Positions 1 through 8,530 of a stretch of 56,351 nt of DNA are shown piece after piece. Both the position numbers and the translations under genes were made by a program. Origin of the DNA: a virus. Position 1 is the first letter of the stretch; every line of letters begins with the position of its first letter. Below the pieces are notes generated by a model, which ran no database searches, was not told where the DNA came from, and saw only the letters and a list, made by a program, of their open reading frames with translations. The stretch is taken from IMG/VR virus record IMGVR_UViG_3300044568_000721, positions 1-56,351 of that record, one strand, 5' to 3'.

Positions 1-45
1 AGATTTAACAAATATCTAATCTGAAGTAATTCTTAGATAATAAAA

Positions 46-76
46 TTGGGGGAGAAGAAATTCTCTCCCTTTTTTA
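46..76 (+). terminator. Rho-independent terminator of an upstream unit
   Basis: A G-rich arm (GGGAGA at 50-55) pairs with TCTCCC at 64-69, and a run of T follows at 70-75. It probably ends the transcript of a gene lying left of the window. No part of that upstream gene can be identified with confidence in bases 1-45. Confidence 0.75.
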
Positions 77-113
77 TGTCTTTTTTTATTTTTACCCCTT
101 TCCAACATTTTAA

Positions 114-121
114 TATTTATA
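114..121 (+). promoter_or_regulatory. TATTTATA late-promoter-like element (unit 1)
   Basis: Exact TATTTATA octamer, 22 bases before the ATG at 144 and just after a terminator. The same octamer recurs before most other transcription units in this window. No -35 element is visible, as in T4 late promoters. The role is inferred from position and recurrence. Confidence 0.6.
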
Positions 122-143
122 AGAGTATTAAACCGAATTACTT

Positions 144-524
144 ATGGCAGCAGGAAAATACTCTTTTATAATAGAGCAAGGAGCAACAACAAATTTTCAA
201 ATCAATTGGAACGATGAATCAGGTTCAGCAGTTGATTTGAGTGGTTATCATGCTAGAATGCAAATCAGACCGGGTGTTGAATCATCTGATGTCTTTCTTT
301 CACTATCATCATCTTTAAAGTCCGATAATACGGGAATCAATTTAAGTGGTTCTAATTTTATAACTCCATTGGCAAGTGGTTCAATAGGAATATACATATC
401 TGCAGCATCTTCATCCGCATTAAATTTCGGTGAAGCATTTTACGATTTAGAATTGGTAAAAGGTAATGAGGTTACCCGTTTATTAGAAGGTAAAGTTAAG
501 TTATCTAAAAACGTAACACGATAG
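144..524 (+). CDS. Virion protein with BppU-N/Ig-like fold
   Basis: A 126-residue protein, serine- and threonine-rich, with alternating beta-strand patterns and no signal peptide or membrane segment. The layout (IEQGATTNFQINW at the start, then DLSGYHARMQIRP, and a final YDLELV...RLLEGKV) is one I associate with small virion proteins of T4-like marine phages and with the N-terminal domain of siphophage BppU baseplate proteins. It is the first gene after a terminator and promoter, and its stop is one base before the ATG of the next fibre gene, so the two are co-translated. It may be a fibre adaptor or baseplate decoration; that is inference. The fold assignment is from pattern memory, not a search. 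Confidence 0.55.
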   Translation: MAAGKYSFIIEQGATTNFQINWNDESGSAVDLSGYHARMQIRPGVESSDVFLSLSSSLKSDNTGINLSGSNFITPLASGSIGIYISAASSSALNFGEAFYDLELVKGNEVTRLLEGKVKLSKNVTR

Positions 525-525
525 G

Positions 526-3500
526 ATGTCAATACAAATAGAAAAAAATATTACAACTGTCCAAGTTGAAATACCAAAAACAAATGTTGCAATTGAAACT
601 GCGATAACGGAAATAACTGTCCAAACTTCACAACCGGAAATAATAATAGCAACGGCAGGAGTTCAAGGACCGGTAGGGCCAAGAGGTTTTGATACTGGTA
701 CTTCGGGAACATCTGGAACAAGCGGAGTAACCGGCACATCGGGAACTTCTGGAATAGGAAGTAATGGTACATCGGGTACATCCGGTTCAAACGGTATAAC
801 TGGAGCAGGTGGTACGGCTGGTTCATCTGGAACATCAGGTTTAAATGGTACATTCTTTGGAAGTAGTGGAACATCTGGAGTAAGTGGAAGTGGTGGCACA
901 AGTGGTACATCAGGAACTTCTGGAGTAAGTGGAAGTAGTGGGACTAGTGGTATAAGTGGTAGTGATGGTACAAGCGGCACATCTGGAACAAGTGGCACTT
1001 CGGGAACGTCTGGAGTAAGTGGAAGTGGTGGCACAAGTGGTACATCAGGAACTTCTGGTGTTAGTGGAGAAACTGGTAGTAGTGGTACATCAGGAACATC
1101 TGGAACTTCCGGATTAACAGGAGATAGTTTATTTGCACTAACTGGTTCTAAATGGGCAACAACAAATACAATAGAGATTACGGGTTCATTAACAGTATCA
1201 TCATCGGGTACTTTCACAAATATCGGACCTGCAAATTTTATAGGAAATCAAACAACAACTGGTTCATTAAATGTAACTGATTCGGTAAATATTAACTCTC
1301 CAGAACCAAAACCATTATCAATAGGAGATAGTTTTGGGGGTGGGAAGTTGGCATATATACTAACACCTACCGATGCTGGGTACGATTCAACTTTAATTAA
1401 AGGTATTGTAGCAGCAACCGCTGATGAAGCAACAACTCAAACTTGGACTAACGCTATAACAGCATCTAACAATAAAGTTGAAAATGGATATGATGATTGG
1501 TATCTTCCTAGTAAAGATGAATTAAATAAATTATATCTAAATAAAGATGCAATTGGTGGTTTTGTGAACGCCACATATTGGAGTTCTACACAGTCCAGTT
1601 CCACATTAGCATGGTTTCAGATTTTCTCAACTGGTACTCAAACCGTCTCTACTAAGACATTCGCACTTAATTTTCGTGCAATTAGGGCTTTTTCAATACC
1701 AAAGAATGCATTAAACGTAATTGGTAATACAACAATAACTGGTTCATTAAATGTAAGTGGTTCGACAACTATAACTGGTTCATTAAACGTAAGTGGTACT
1801 TTAAGTATTGGTGGAGATTTAAGTACTCAAAGTTCCGAAACCATAGCAAACACTTTAGAAGATGGTGGTGTATTTGTAAATAAACAAACCAATGCGTTTC
1901 AATATTCTGCTTATACTGGAGCACCGCAACTTACTTTAGATATAGAATACCAAAAGCCACTAACCAGGGAAATTGGTATTAATACATTAGCAATAGGATT
2001 TGCAGATTTAACGGTACAGACAACGGCATTCGTTCCAACAACATACGCAACAACCGGTTCAAATCAATTTAATGGTAATCAAACTATAACAGGTTCTCTT
2101 ATTCACGGATTAGAGGGAAATCTAGCAACCGGAGACCAATCACATGCTGAAGGAAGTGTTACTAAAGCAATAGGAAACTACTCACATGCCGAAGGAGATT
2201 TTACACAAGCAAAAGGAGATTACTCACATGCTGAAGGACAAGAAACAATAGCATCGGGCTCATATTCACATGCAGAAGGTTATCAAACAATAGCATTGGG
2301 TCAAAGACAACACGTAACAGGTCAATATAATTTTGTATCACCCGTACAATCCGCTTTTATTGTAGGTAATGGAATTGATGGTGGTAATAGAAGTAATCTT
2401 ATATACGCTGCAGAAAATGCAGTGGAGATAACTGGTTCATTAAATGTAAATGGTAGTATAAGTGCATCGGTTAAAGTAGATACTCCTAATATTAATCTTA
2501 AAGGTGGAAACATTTCATTTGATACAAATGGGGCAGGTATTTTACATACTGGACAATTTAACATAACAACTGTATTTGAAGATAATGAGTTAGCAAAAAC
2601 ATGGACGTTTAATCAATATGGAACGCTAACAACTCCAGGTGATATAGTTGTAACTGGTTCATTAAATGTAAGTTCATCCTTTACCGCATCTTTAAGAGAA
2701 GGATATGTTTGGGTTGGTGATAATACTGGAAAAAGCACATTACAAATAGCAACATCTTCATTTGGTGTAGGTGGAGGAGCTGGTACATCAGGAACATCTG
2801 GCGTAAGTGGAACTTCGGGTACAAGCGGTATCAATGGTGTATCAACTAATTTATTCTTATACGAAGCTGATGCAAATTCTTTTACAGGTGCACCTTCAAG
2901 TGGGCATATTCTTTGGAATAATGCAACACAGATAAGTGCTACCCAAATAAACATAAATCACTTAACAGATACCCCGATAACAGATATTGATATATTTATA
3001 TCTTTATGGCAAACAGGGCAAAAATTAACAATACAAGACAGAAACGATTCAGCTAACTATCAAATATGGACAATTAGCGCTACCCCTACTTATGTCCCTA
3101 CAACTTATTGGACTATACCTGTTACATTGGTATCATCAGCAGGAACGGGAACGACAGGGTTTGCTAATAACCATAAAATATTTGTAGCTACATCTACTGT
3201 AAGCGGAACTTCTGGCACATCAGGAACTTCTGGTGATATAACATTATTTAACGCATTTACTGGTTCAATAAATACTTACACATCTTCAAACGATTTAGTA
3301 AGAAATAGAATCTTACAAACAACCGCATCTTTAAATACATATACTGGTTCTAATGATAATATTGTACAAAGATTAATGCAAGCAACTGCTTCTATTAATA
3401 TTACAACAGGTTCTTTATTAAGAATATATCAAACAACCGCATCATTGAATACTTACACTGGTTCTAATGATAGTGTGATAGCAAGAATATTACAAGCAAC

Positions 3501-4308
3501 GGCGTCTTTAAACTCAAAGACAGGCTCATTCGCAACAACTGGGTCTAATCAATTTAATGGTAATCAAACAATTACAGGTTCATTATTTGTAACATCTACT
3601 ACTATAAGTGATTCAATTTTATTAGCAACTGGTTCAAACTTAATATTGAATAGTGGTAGTAATTTATATATTAATAATGGTGGGTTTGCTGATATTAGTG
3701 GTTCTTTAAGATTAACCGGTTCATTGAATGTAGGATTTTCAACAGGTACTTCCGAATTCCAAGTATTAAGTACTGGAGTAAATATTGGTAACATTTCAAC
3801 GGATAGACATTTAATAACCGGTTCATTAATTGTATCAGCATCAACAAATTTAACGGGTTCGGTAACTATAAACGAAAGTAGAATTGATAACGCTTGGACT
3901 TCATATACACCAACATGGGAAGCTGCTACACCTCCTGCAATTGGTAATGGAACTATAACTGGAGCATATAAGGTAATTGGTAAGACTTGTTTTGTAAGAG
4001 GAAGCATTACTATGGGTTCAACTACTACATACGGAAGTGGTGATTGGAAAATTGGATTACCGGTAGCAGCAATAAATGCATACGCAATACAAATACCCGC
4101 ATCTTTGCTTGATGGCTCTGGTGGTACTGGTTGGTATAATGCATTAATGAATGGCGCTGTTGCACTTAATACAATATCCTCGCAAATTCTAGCTAATCTT
4201 CCGCCATCTTTTGGTGGAAGTACTGCAGGTGGTATATCATCAATTTTCCCATTTACTTGGGGGAGTGGTGATGCGTTATATTTTAACGGAAGTTACGAAA
4301 TAGCATAA
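526..4308 (+). CDS. Collagen-like tail fibre with DUF1566 and YadA-head repeats
   Basis: A 1,260-residue modular fibre. From the N-terminus: a short beta region (1-44); a collagen-like Gly-X-Y stretch (about 45-200) opening with a true collagen motif GPVGPRG and continuing as Gly-Thr-Ser triplets; a DUF1566/Lcl-C-type globular domain (about 265-390) with WYLPSKDELN, YWSST and a final RAIRAF; ITGSLNVSGS beta repeats; YadA-head-like SHAEG repeats (about 538-600); two further short Gly-Thr-Ser blocks; heptad-like TASLNTYTGSND repeats (about 920-1010); and a C-terminal globular domain (about 1,120-1,260). Collagen and YadA-head modules are both trimeric, so this is probably a homotrimeric receptor-binding fibre. 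The DUF1566 domain and C-terminus are the likely ligand-binding parts. It lies between a BppU-like gene and a LamG gene in one operon. Confidence 0.75.
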   Translation: MSIQIEKNITTVQVEIPKTNVAIETAITEITVQTSQPEIIIATAGVQGPVGPRGFDTGTSGTSGTSGVTGTSGTSGIGSNGTSGTSGSNGITGAGGTAGSSGTSGLNGTFFGSSGTSGVSGSGGTSGTSGTSGVSGSSGTSGISGSDGTSGTSGTSGTSGTSGVSGSGGTSGTSGTSGVSGETGSSGTSGTSGTSGLTGDSLFALTGSKWATTNTIEITGSLTVSSSGTFTNIGPANFIGNQTTTGSLNVTDSVNINSPEPKPLSIGDSFGGGKLAYILTPTDAGYDSTLIKGIVAATADEATTQTWTNAITASNNKVENGYDDWYLPSKDELNKLYLNKDAIGGFVNATYWSSTQSSSTLAWFQIFSTGTQTVSTKTFALNFRAIRAFSIPKNALNVIGNTTITGSLNVSGSTTITGSLNVSGTLSIGGDLSTQSSETIANTLEDGGVFVNKQTNAFQYSAYTGAPQLTLDIEYQKPLTREIGINTLAIGFADLTVQTTAFVPTTYATTGSNQFNGNQTITGSLIHGLEGNLATGDQSHAEGSVTKAIGNYSHAEGDFTQAKGDYSHAEGQETIASGSYSHAEGYQTIALGQRQHVTGQYNFVSPVQSAFIVGNGIDGGNRSNLIYAAENAVEITGSLNVNGSISASVKVDTPNINLKGGNISFDTNGAGILHTGQFNITTVFEDNELAKTWTFNQYGTLTTPGDIVVTGSLNVSSSFTASLREGYVWVGDNTGKSTLQIATSSFGVGGGAGTSGTSGVSGTSGTSGINGVSTNLFLYEADANSFTGAPSSGHILWNNATQISATQININHLTDTPITDIDIFISLWQTGQKLTIQDRNDSANYQIWTISATPTYVPTTYWTIPVTLVSSAGTGTTGFANNHKIFVATSTVSGTSGTSGTSGDITLFNAFTGSINTYTSSNDLVRNRILQTTASLNTYTGSNDNIVQRLMQATASINITTGSLLRIYQTTASLNTYTGSNDSVIARILQATASLNSKTGSFATTGSNQFNGNQTITGSLFVTSTTISDSILLATGSNLILNSGSNLYINNGGFADISGSLRLTGSLNVGFSTGTSEFQVLSTGVNIGNISTDRHLITGSLIVSASTNLTGSVTINESRIDNAWTSYTPTWEAATPPAIGNGTITGAYKVIGKTCFVRGSITMGSTTTYGSGDWKIGLPVAAINAYAIQIPASLLDGSGGTGWYNALMNGAVALNTISSQILANLPPSFGGSTAGGISSIFPFTWGSGDALYFNGSYEIA
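657..1120. repeat. Collagen-like Gly-Thr-Ser coding repeat, block 1
   Basis: Tandem 9-base units encoding GTSGTSG with variants such as GVSGSGG and GLNGTFFGSSG. Many nearly identical DNA units make it prone to slippage or unequal recombination in steps of whole triplets. The same unit recurs in two later fibre genes. Confidence 0.85.
2140..2325. repeat. YadA-head-like HAEG coding repeats
   Basis: Four copies of a 14-16-residue unit with the core (S)HAEG followed by T-x-A-x-G-x-YS. This is the trimeric autotransporter head (left-handed beta-roll) signature. The last unit degenerates to RQHVTG. Confidence 0.75.
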
Positions 4309-4309
4309 T

Positions 4310-5032
4310 ATGAGTATTACATTTGAGAACGGATTTTCTATAACACAAAGAACTACTTTAGTTAGAAGTGGATTAGTATTTAATTTATTTACCGCACCCT
4401 CATCTGGAACAACTTGGATAGATGAAAGTGGAAATGGATATAACGCAATAATATCAGGTTCAGCAACTTATGTATCTAATAATGGTGGTGGAATAAAATT
4501 AAATAACACTTTGCAAAGTGTCGGCGTGGATTTTATTAGTGTTCCATATAATATAGCTAGTACAACTACAACGGTTGAAATTGTAGCATCATTCAATCCA
4601 ACTGGATATTGGGCAACTATTTGGGGTAATGAGGCATATAGTTTTAGTAGAGGATATTTTGCATATATGCCAAATTCAACTACTATAACTTGGGGCTCAC
4701 CAACTAGCAATACTGTAAACAGTACAATAACAGCGAGTAATGCTATAAGACACTGGATATTTGTTATTAATGGAACAAGTAAAAGTTTATATTTAAACGG
4801 TACTCAATTAGGTACTACCCAAACATCTACTAACCCAAGTTCATACGCTACAAGTGAATTTTATTTTGGAGCGAGACATACAAATGGAGGAACAGGCCAC
4901 ATAGATAGAATGAATAGTTCAATTACGGCAAATCAACCTGTGTTTTACCAAATGAGAGTTTACAATAGAGCATTATCGGCAGCTGAAATTACACAAAACT
5001 TTAATGTGGTTAGGGGAACTTACGGATTATAG
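4310..5032 (+). CDS. LamG/concanavalin-A-like lectin virion protein
   Basis: A 240-residue protein whose layout matches the LamG/concanavalin-A-like jelly roll. It has an early GLVFNLF...WIDESGNGYNA segment, a central IVASFNP strand, HWIFVINGTSKSLYLNGTQLG, and a closing MRVYNRALSAAEITQNFN segment, which is the typical LamG ending. There is no signal peptide. Such domains on phage virions usually bind glycans. The ATG follows the fibre stop by one base (TAATATG), so it is coupled to the 1,260-residue fibre and may be its receptor-binding tip or a separate decoration. Family membership is well supported; ligand and location on the virion are inferred. Confidence 0.75.
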   Translation: MSITFENGFSITQRTTLVRSGLVFNLFTAPSSGTTWIDESGNGYNAIISGSATYVSNNGGGIKLNNTLQSVGVDFISVPYNIASTTTTVEIVASFNPTGYWATIWGNEAYSFSRGYFAYMPNSTTITWGSPTSNTVNSTITASNAIRHWIFVINGTSKSLYLNGTQLGTTQTSTNPSSYATSEFYFGARHTNGGTGHIDRMNSSITANQPVFYQMRVYNRALSAAEITQNFNVVRGTYGL

Positions 5033-5064
5033 TCTCCACCAAACACTATTCTTTTGATTCTTAA

Positions 5065-5072
5065 TATTTATA
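5065..5072 (+). promoter_or_regulatory. TATTTATA late-promoter-like element (neck unit)
   Basis: Exact octamer in the 67-base gap between the LamG gene and the gp13-like gene, 27 bases before the ATG at 5100. It is followed by an A-rich leader without a Shine-Dalgarno sequence. No terminator is evident in the gap, so read-through from the first unit is also possible. Confidence 0.6.
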
Positions 5073-5099
5073 GGTAACGATTAAAAAAAGTACTTATAA

Positions 5100-6263
5100 A
5101 TGGCACAAGAATTAATATATCCGGGTTCATCTTCATTCTTTCCGGGACAAACTCCCTTTGGAATCTACGATGATGATTATGTGTTTCAAGAAGATGCACC
5201 TAAAATGGCACTTTGGTGTGCTAGAAGATTGGGTTTCCCTATTCAAAACGTAGAATTGCAGGATGAAAACTTCTATGCATGTTTTGAGGAAGCAGTTTCC
5301 GAATACTCTGCACAAGTTAATCAATTCAATATTCGTAATGACCTGTATTCTCTTAAAGGTAGAGATACTGGTACTAACTATTCTGGAAAATTGGTTGAAG
5401 GTAGTATATTACCACATTTAGTACAAATTTCTGATGCATATGGTACTTTAGTAGGAGTTGGTGGAAATACTGAAATTAAGAAAACAAAAATACAATTAAC
5501 CGCAGGCCAGCAAGAGTATAATTTAGATACATTAATATCTGCTGTAAGTGAGAGTGGTAATCGTATTGATGTTAGTAGAGTTTATTTTGAAGCAACTCCG
5601 GCAATTAATAGATTCTTTGACCCGTATTCAGTAAGTGGACAAGGTACATTAAATCTAATTGATGAGTTTGGATTTGGTTCATATTCACCAGCAGCACAAT
5701 TTGTATTGATGCCTGTATTTGAAGATTTACTTAGAATACAAGCTATTGAATTTAATGACCAGATAAGAAAATCTGCACATTCATTTAATATTATAGATAA
5801 TAAACTTACTATATTCCCAAGACCAACAAGTACAACAATAACAACTCATCCAAATCTTTATATTGAATATTTTGTAAGAAGGGATTTTGTAACAAATTCT
5901 ACATCGGTAAAATCAAATGTAGTTTCTGATTTTTCAAACGCAGGATATGATTTTATTCAATATACTACTATAAACGATGTGGGTAAACAATGGATTAGAA
6001 AATATACTCTTGCTTTAGTAAAAGAATTATTGGGAGCTATTAGAGAAAAATATTCAACTATTCCAATTCCGGGTTCTGAAATTAGTTTAGATGGGGCAGC
6101 ATTGAGAAGTGAAGCACAAACTGAAAAGGAAGCACTAATGACTCAATTAAGAGAAACATTGGAAGAACTAAGTAGAAAGGTTCAGTTTGAAAACAAATCT
6201 AACGAAGCTAGACAGCAACAAGAAATGTTACAAAAAGTGCCTTTGGCAATTTATATCGGATAA
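5100..6263 (+). CDS. 13: Neck protein, T4 gp13-like
   Basis: A 387-residue protein, longer than T4 gp13 (about 309). The C-terminal part (about 290-360), with INDVGKQWIRKYTLALVKELLG then REKYSTIPIPG and SLDGAALRSEAQTEKE, is the most characteristic segment of gp13-like neck proteins of T4-like marine phages. The rest is mixed alpha/beta and soluble. In T4, gp13 and gp14 form the neck connecting the head portal to the tail. The next two genes look like gp14 and gp15, matching the T4 order 13-14-15. The leader is A-rich with no Shine-Dalgarno sequence. The call rests on remembered motifs and gene order. Confidence 0.75.
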   Translation: MAQELIYPGSSSFFPGQTPFGIYDDDYVFQEDAPKMALWCARRLGFPIQNVELQDENFYACFEEAVSEYSAQVNQFNIRNDLYSLKGRDTGTNYSGKLVEGSILPHLVQISDAYGTLVGVGGNTEIKKTKIQLTAGQQEYNLDTLISAVSESGNRIDVSRVYFEATPAINRFFDPYSVSGQGTLNLIDEFGFGSYSPAAQFVLMPVFEDLLRIQAIEFNDQIRKSAHSFNIIDNKLTIFPRPTSTTITTHPNLYIEYFVRRDFVTNSTSVKSNVVSDFSNAGYDFIQYTTINDVGKQWIRKYTLALVKELLGAIREKYSTIPIPGSEISLDGAALRSEAQTEKEALMTQLRETLEELSRKVQFENKSNEARQQQEMLQKVPLAIYIG

Positions 6264-6265
6264 TT

Positions 6266-6727
6266 ATGGCAAGATTTGCATTAGGTAGAGATATAAGATT
6301 CTTCGAAGGAATCTCTAGAGAATTAGTAGATGCAGTGGTAACAACCGCTGTTATACTTTACAAGCTTATTATTGAAGATAGTAAAACTAATCTTTATGGT
6401 GAATCTCTTTCTAAAACTTATTTTCAAGGTGTAGAATGTAACGCTATAATTCAAAGAGATGATACTGCAGCTAATTACGAAGGATTTGGACCTGATTCAT
6501 CTCAAACTGTACAATTCCGTTTTAATAGATTTACATTAGCTGAAACAGGATTTTATCCTGAAGTTGGTGATATTATATTTCACAACGATGCTTATTTTGA
6601 AATTGATAATGTAACTGAAGATTTTTTAATTGGTGGCAGGACTGGAGAGGAAGAACATTTCTCACTTATATGTTCAACATTTATGACTAGACGTAGTTCT
6701 ATACAAACTGAAATGAGAATAGTATAA
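6266..6727 (+). CDS. 14: Neck protein, T4 gp14-like
   Basis: A 153-residue protein, shorter than T4 gp14 (about 256), so it probably keeps only the core. Recognisable pieces are the start RDIRFFEGISRELVDAVV, YGESLSKTYFQGVE, and a GDIIFHNDAYFEIDNV segment, which is the layout of gp14-like and head-completion proteins of T4-like phages. It starts two bases after the gp13-like stop and its stop shares an A with the next ATG (TAATG), so the three neck genes are translationally coupled. Expected role: neck assembly and attachment of whiskers or collar. Function is inferred from order and partial motif similarity. Confidence 0.65.
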   Translation: MARFALGRDIRFFEGISRELVDAVVTTAVILYKLIIEDSKTNLYGESLSKTYFQGVECNAIIQRDDTAANYEGFGPDSSQTVQFRFNRFTLAETGFYPEVGDIIFHNDAYFEIDNVTEDFLIGGRTGEEEHFSLICSTFMTRRSSIQTEMRIV

Positions 6728-7788
6728 TGGAAAGAAAAGATACAAATAGAGCAAAGCAATTACCAATAGATAAAAAATATCAAAAGGGTGTAAACTTAAT
6801 TGATATTGATACAACTATTGCTGAATACATGTCATCTGTAATTGTACCTGATGTTGAGGAGAATGGTAAAAAGGTAAAAGTTCCTTTAGTATATGGTAAT
6901 GCCGAAAGATGGAAAAATGCTAGAAAGGATGGATATCTTAAAGATGTTAGAGGTAAAATACAAATACCTATGGTAATGTTTAAAAGAAATTCAATACAAA
7001 GAGATGAATCTTTACAACATTTTAAAGATGCGGCAATAATGCCATCATACCAACAATATTCAGCAAAAAATAGATACGAAAGATTTAGTTTACAAAATAA
7101 TGTAAAACCTGTAATGGAATTATATAATATAAGAGTTCCTGATTATGTAACTGTAACATACGAAGTAATGATTTGGACATCCTTTACAGAACATATGAAT
7201 CATATTGTAGAAGCATTTCAATTTGCTACTGATAGATATTGGGGAAGTGAAGAAAAATATAAATTTAGAACCCGAATAGATTCGTTTGATAATCAACAAG
7301 AAGTTGGTGCTGGTTCTGAAAGAATAATTCGTACTACATTTACTATGAATGTAAACGCTTATTTATTGCCTGAGAAATTTAATGAGCTTCCTATTGTTAA
7401 AAAAGAGAACTCAAAAAAGAGAGTTGTATTTGGTGTTGAAACCGATTTGACTGGAAACTTATTTAATCAACCATCATTGTATAATGAATACGCTCAGGTT
7501 ATTGATTTTGTGGCTGTTAGAGGCTCTCAAATGGCTGAGTTTGTAAATACTACCACCGCTAAATTGACGGGTGTTAAGAAACCTATATTACCATCTGAAT
7601 TGGTTGGTACTTTTGATATTGTAAATTGGTTTAGAATTTATATAAATGGTGATTTTATTTCACCATCATTATATACATACACATACAATGGTGTAACTAA
7701 TGAAATAACATTTACATTTACTGGATTAGGATTTCCTTTAGAAAATGTAGATGAGATAGCTGTAACTGGTAAATTTCAAGAGATATGA
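6727..7788 (+). CDS. 15: Tail sheath stabiliser/terminator, T4 gp15-like
   Basis: A 353-residue protein. The first 220 residues match the gp15 layout: VPLVYGNAERW, IQIPMVMFKRNSIQRDE, then VPDYVTVTYEVMIWTSFTEHMNHIVEAF, corresponding to the VPITY...IYELSIFTRYEDDM core of T4 gp15. T4 gp15 caps the last sheath ring and joins tail to neck. The C-terminal 65 residues are an added beta module (INGDFISPSLYTY...) that reappears in each of the next two proteins. The stop overlaps the next start as ATGA. Identity as gp15-like is good; the extra module is seen directly but its role is unknown. Confidence 0.72.
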   Translation: MERKDTNRAKQLPIDKKYQKGVNLIDIDTTIAEYMSSVIVPDVEENGKKVKVPLVYGNAERWKNARKDGYLKDVRGKIQIPMVMFKRNSIQRDESLQHFKDAAIMPSYQQYSAKNRYERFSLQNNVKPVMELYNIRVPDYVTVTYEVMIWTSFTEHMNHIVEAFQFATDRYWGSEEKYKFRTRIDSFDNQQEVGAGSERIIRTTFTMNVNAYLLPEKFNELPIVKKENSKKRVVFGVETDLTGNLFNQPSLYNEYAQVIDFVAVRGSQMAEFVNTTTAKLTGVKKPILPSELVGTFDIVNWFRIYINGDFISPSLYTYTYNGVTNEITFTFTGLGFPLENVDEIAVTGKFQEI

Positions 7789-8150
7789 ATGTAACTCAGC
7801 TTAAAAATATAATGAAAGAAGTTAATGAACCAAATGAGTTTGAGTTATTTGCTTACGATTTGGTACATCCTTACTTTTGGATTTTTAAAGTAGATAATGT
7901 TAGAATAAAAACTTTATTTACTAAATTAGAAGAATTTAGAAGACCATCTGCAAGATTTGATGTTTTTATAAATGGATTATTTATATCAGAGAATGATTAT
8001 TATTTTGAAAATAAAGGTAATGATTTTTATATCAATTTTATAAAAGCTAAATTTCCTGAATTAGATAGATTTGGTAATCCATACTCAATTGATGAAACTG
8101 ATGAAGTTAAAATAAACGGTGACGTTGAAAAATTTACAAAAAATGGGTAG
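7785..8150 (+). CDS. Small neck-associated protein with shared beta module
   Basis: A 121-residue protein I do not recognise as a named family. The first half is mixed helix/strand. The second half (about 60-120) has FDVFINGLFISENDYYF, a variant of the beta module that ends the gp15-like protein upstream and the protein downstream. It starts inside the gp15-like stop (ATGA overlap), and its own stop lies inside the next gene, so it is expressed with the neck block. It may be a collar, whisker or fibre-anchoring subunit, or a duplicated piece of the gp15 C-terminus. No enzymatic motif is visible. Confidence 0.6.
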   Translation: MNVTQLKNIMKEVNEPNEFELFAYDLVHPYFWIFKVDNVRIKTLFTKLEEFRRPSARFDVFINGLFISENDYYFENKGNDFYINFIKAKFPELDRFGNPYSIDETDEVKINGDVEKFTKNG

Positions 8151-8526
8151 AACTGTACCAAATATAGATATAAACTCAACTCAAAAATTAAGAGATAGAG
8201 TTGGATTTAAAGACTTTGTATTACAAGTAGCAACGGATACATTTATATATTCGTATAATCCAAATACTATACAAGTAGTAGATGGAATTTATTTTACACT
8301 AACTTTGCAAAATAAAAGATTTATTTTTGATATTTTAGAGTTGGATAATGTTAAGGATTATATTGATGTATATTTATTTGGAGTAAAGCAACCACAAGAT
8401 AGATACACAGCTTTAGTTGATGGTAATAACATAGTTGTTACTTTTGTGGCAGATATTACTAGATTACCAAATGAAGTAAAAACAACTGATTTTGAAATAA
8501 AAGGAAAAATAGCAGAAATAGTATAA
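8143..8526 (+). CDS. Small neck-associated protein with shared beta module
   Basis: A 127-residue protein starting at ATG 8143, eight bases before the end of the preceding gene. A GTG at 8119 is in frame but would overlap further without adding anything recognisable, so the ATG is preferred. The C-terminal half (YLFGVKQPQDRYTAL...DFEIKGKIAEI) is the third consecutive copy of the module found in the two upstream proteins. Four bases separate it from the start of the 4,606-residue protein, so it could form the attachment point between neck and the giant appendage. Function unknown. Confidence 0.6.
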   Translation: MGRTVPNIDINSTQKLRDRVGFKDFVLQVATDTFIYSYNPNTIQVVDGIYFTLTLQNKRFIFDILELDNVKDYIDVYLFGVKQPQDRYTALVDGNNIVVTFVADITRLPNEVKTTDFEIKGKIAEIV

Positions 8527-8530
8527 AATA

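Noticed and set aside
1-45. C-terminal end of a gene entering from the left
   Set aside because: Several frames stop within the first 45 bases and none is long enough to judge.
1320-1700. A diversity-generating retroelement acting on the DUF1566 domain
   Set aside because: No reverse transcriptase or template repeat is visible anywhere in the window.
8119-8143. GTG start for the gene ending at 8526
   Set aside because: It would overlap the preceding gene by 32 bases and add eight unrecognised residues. The ATG at 8143 gives a short coupling overlap like the neighbours.
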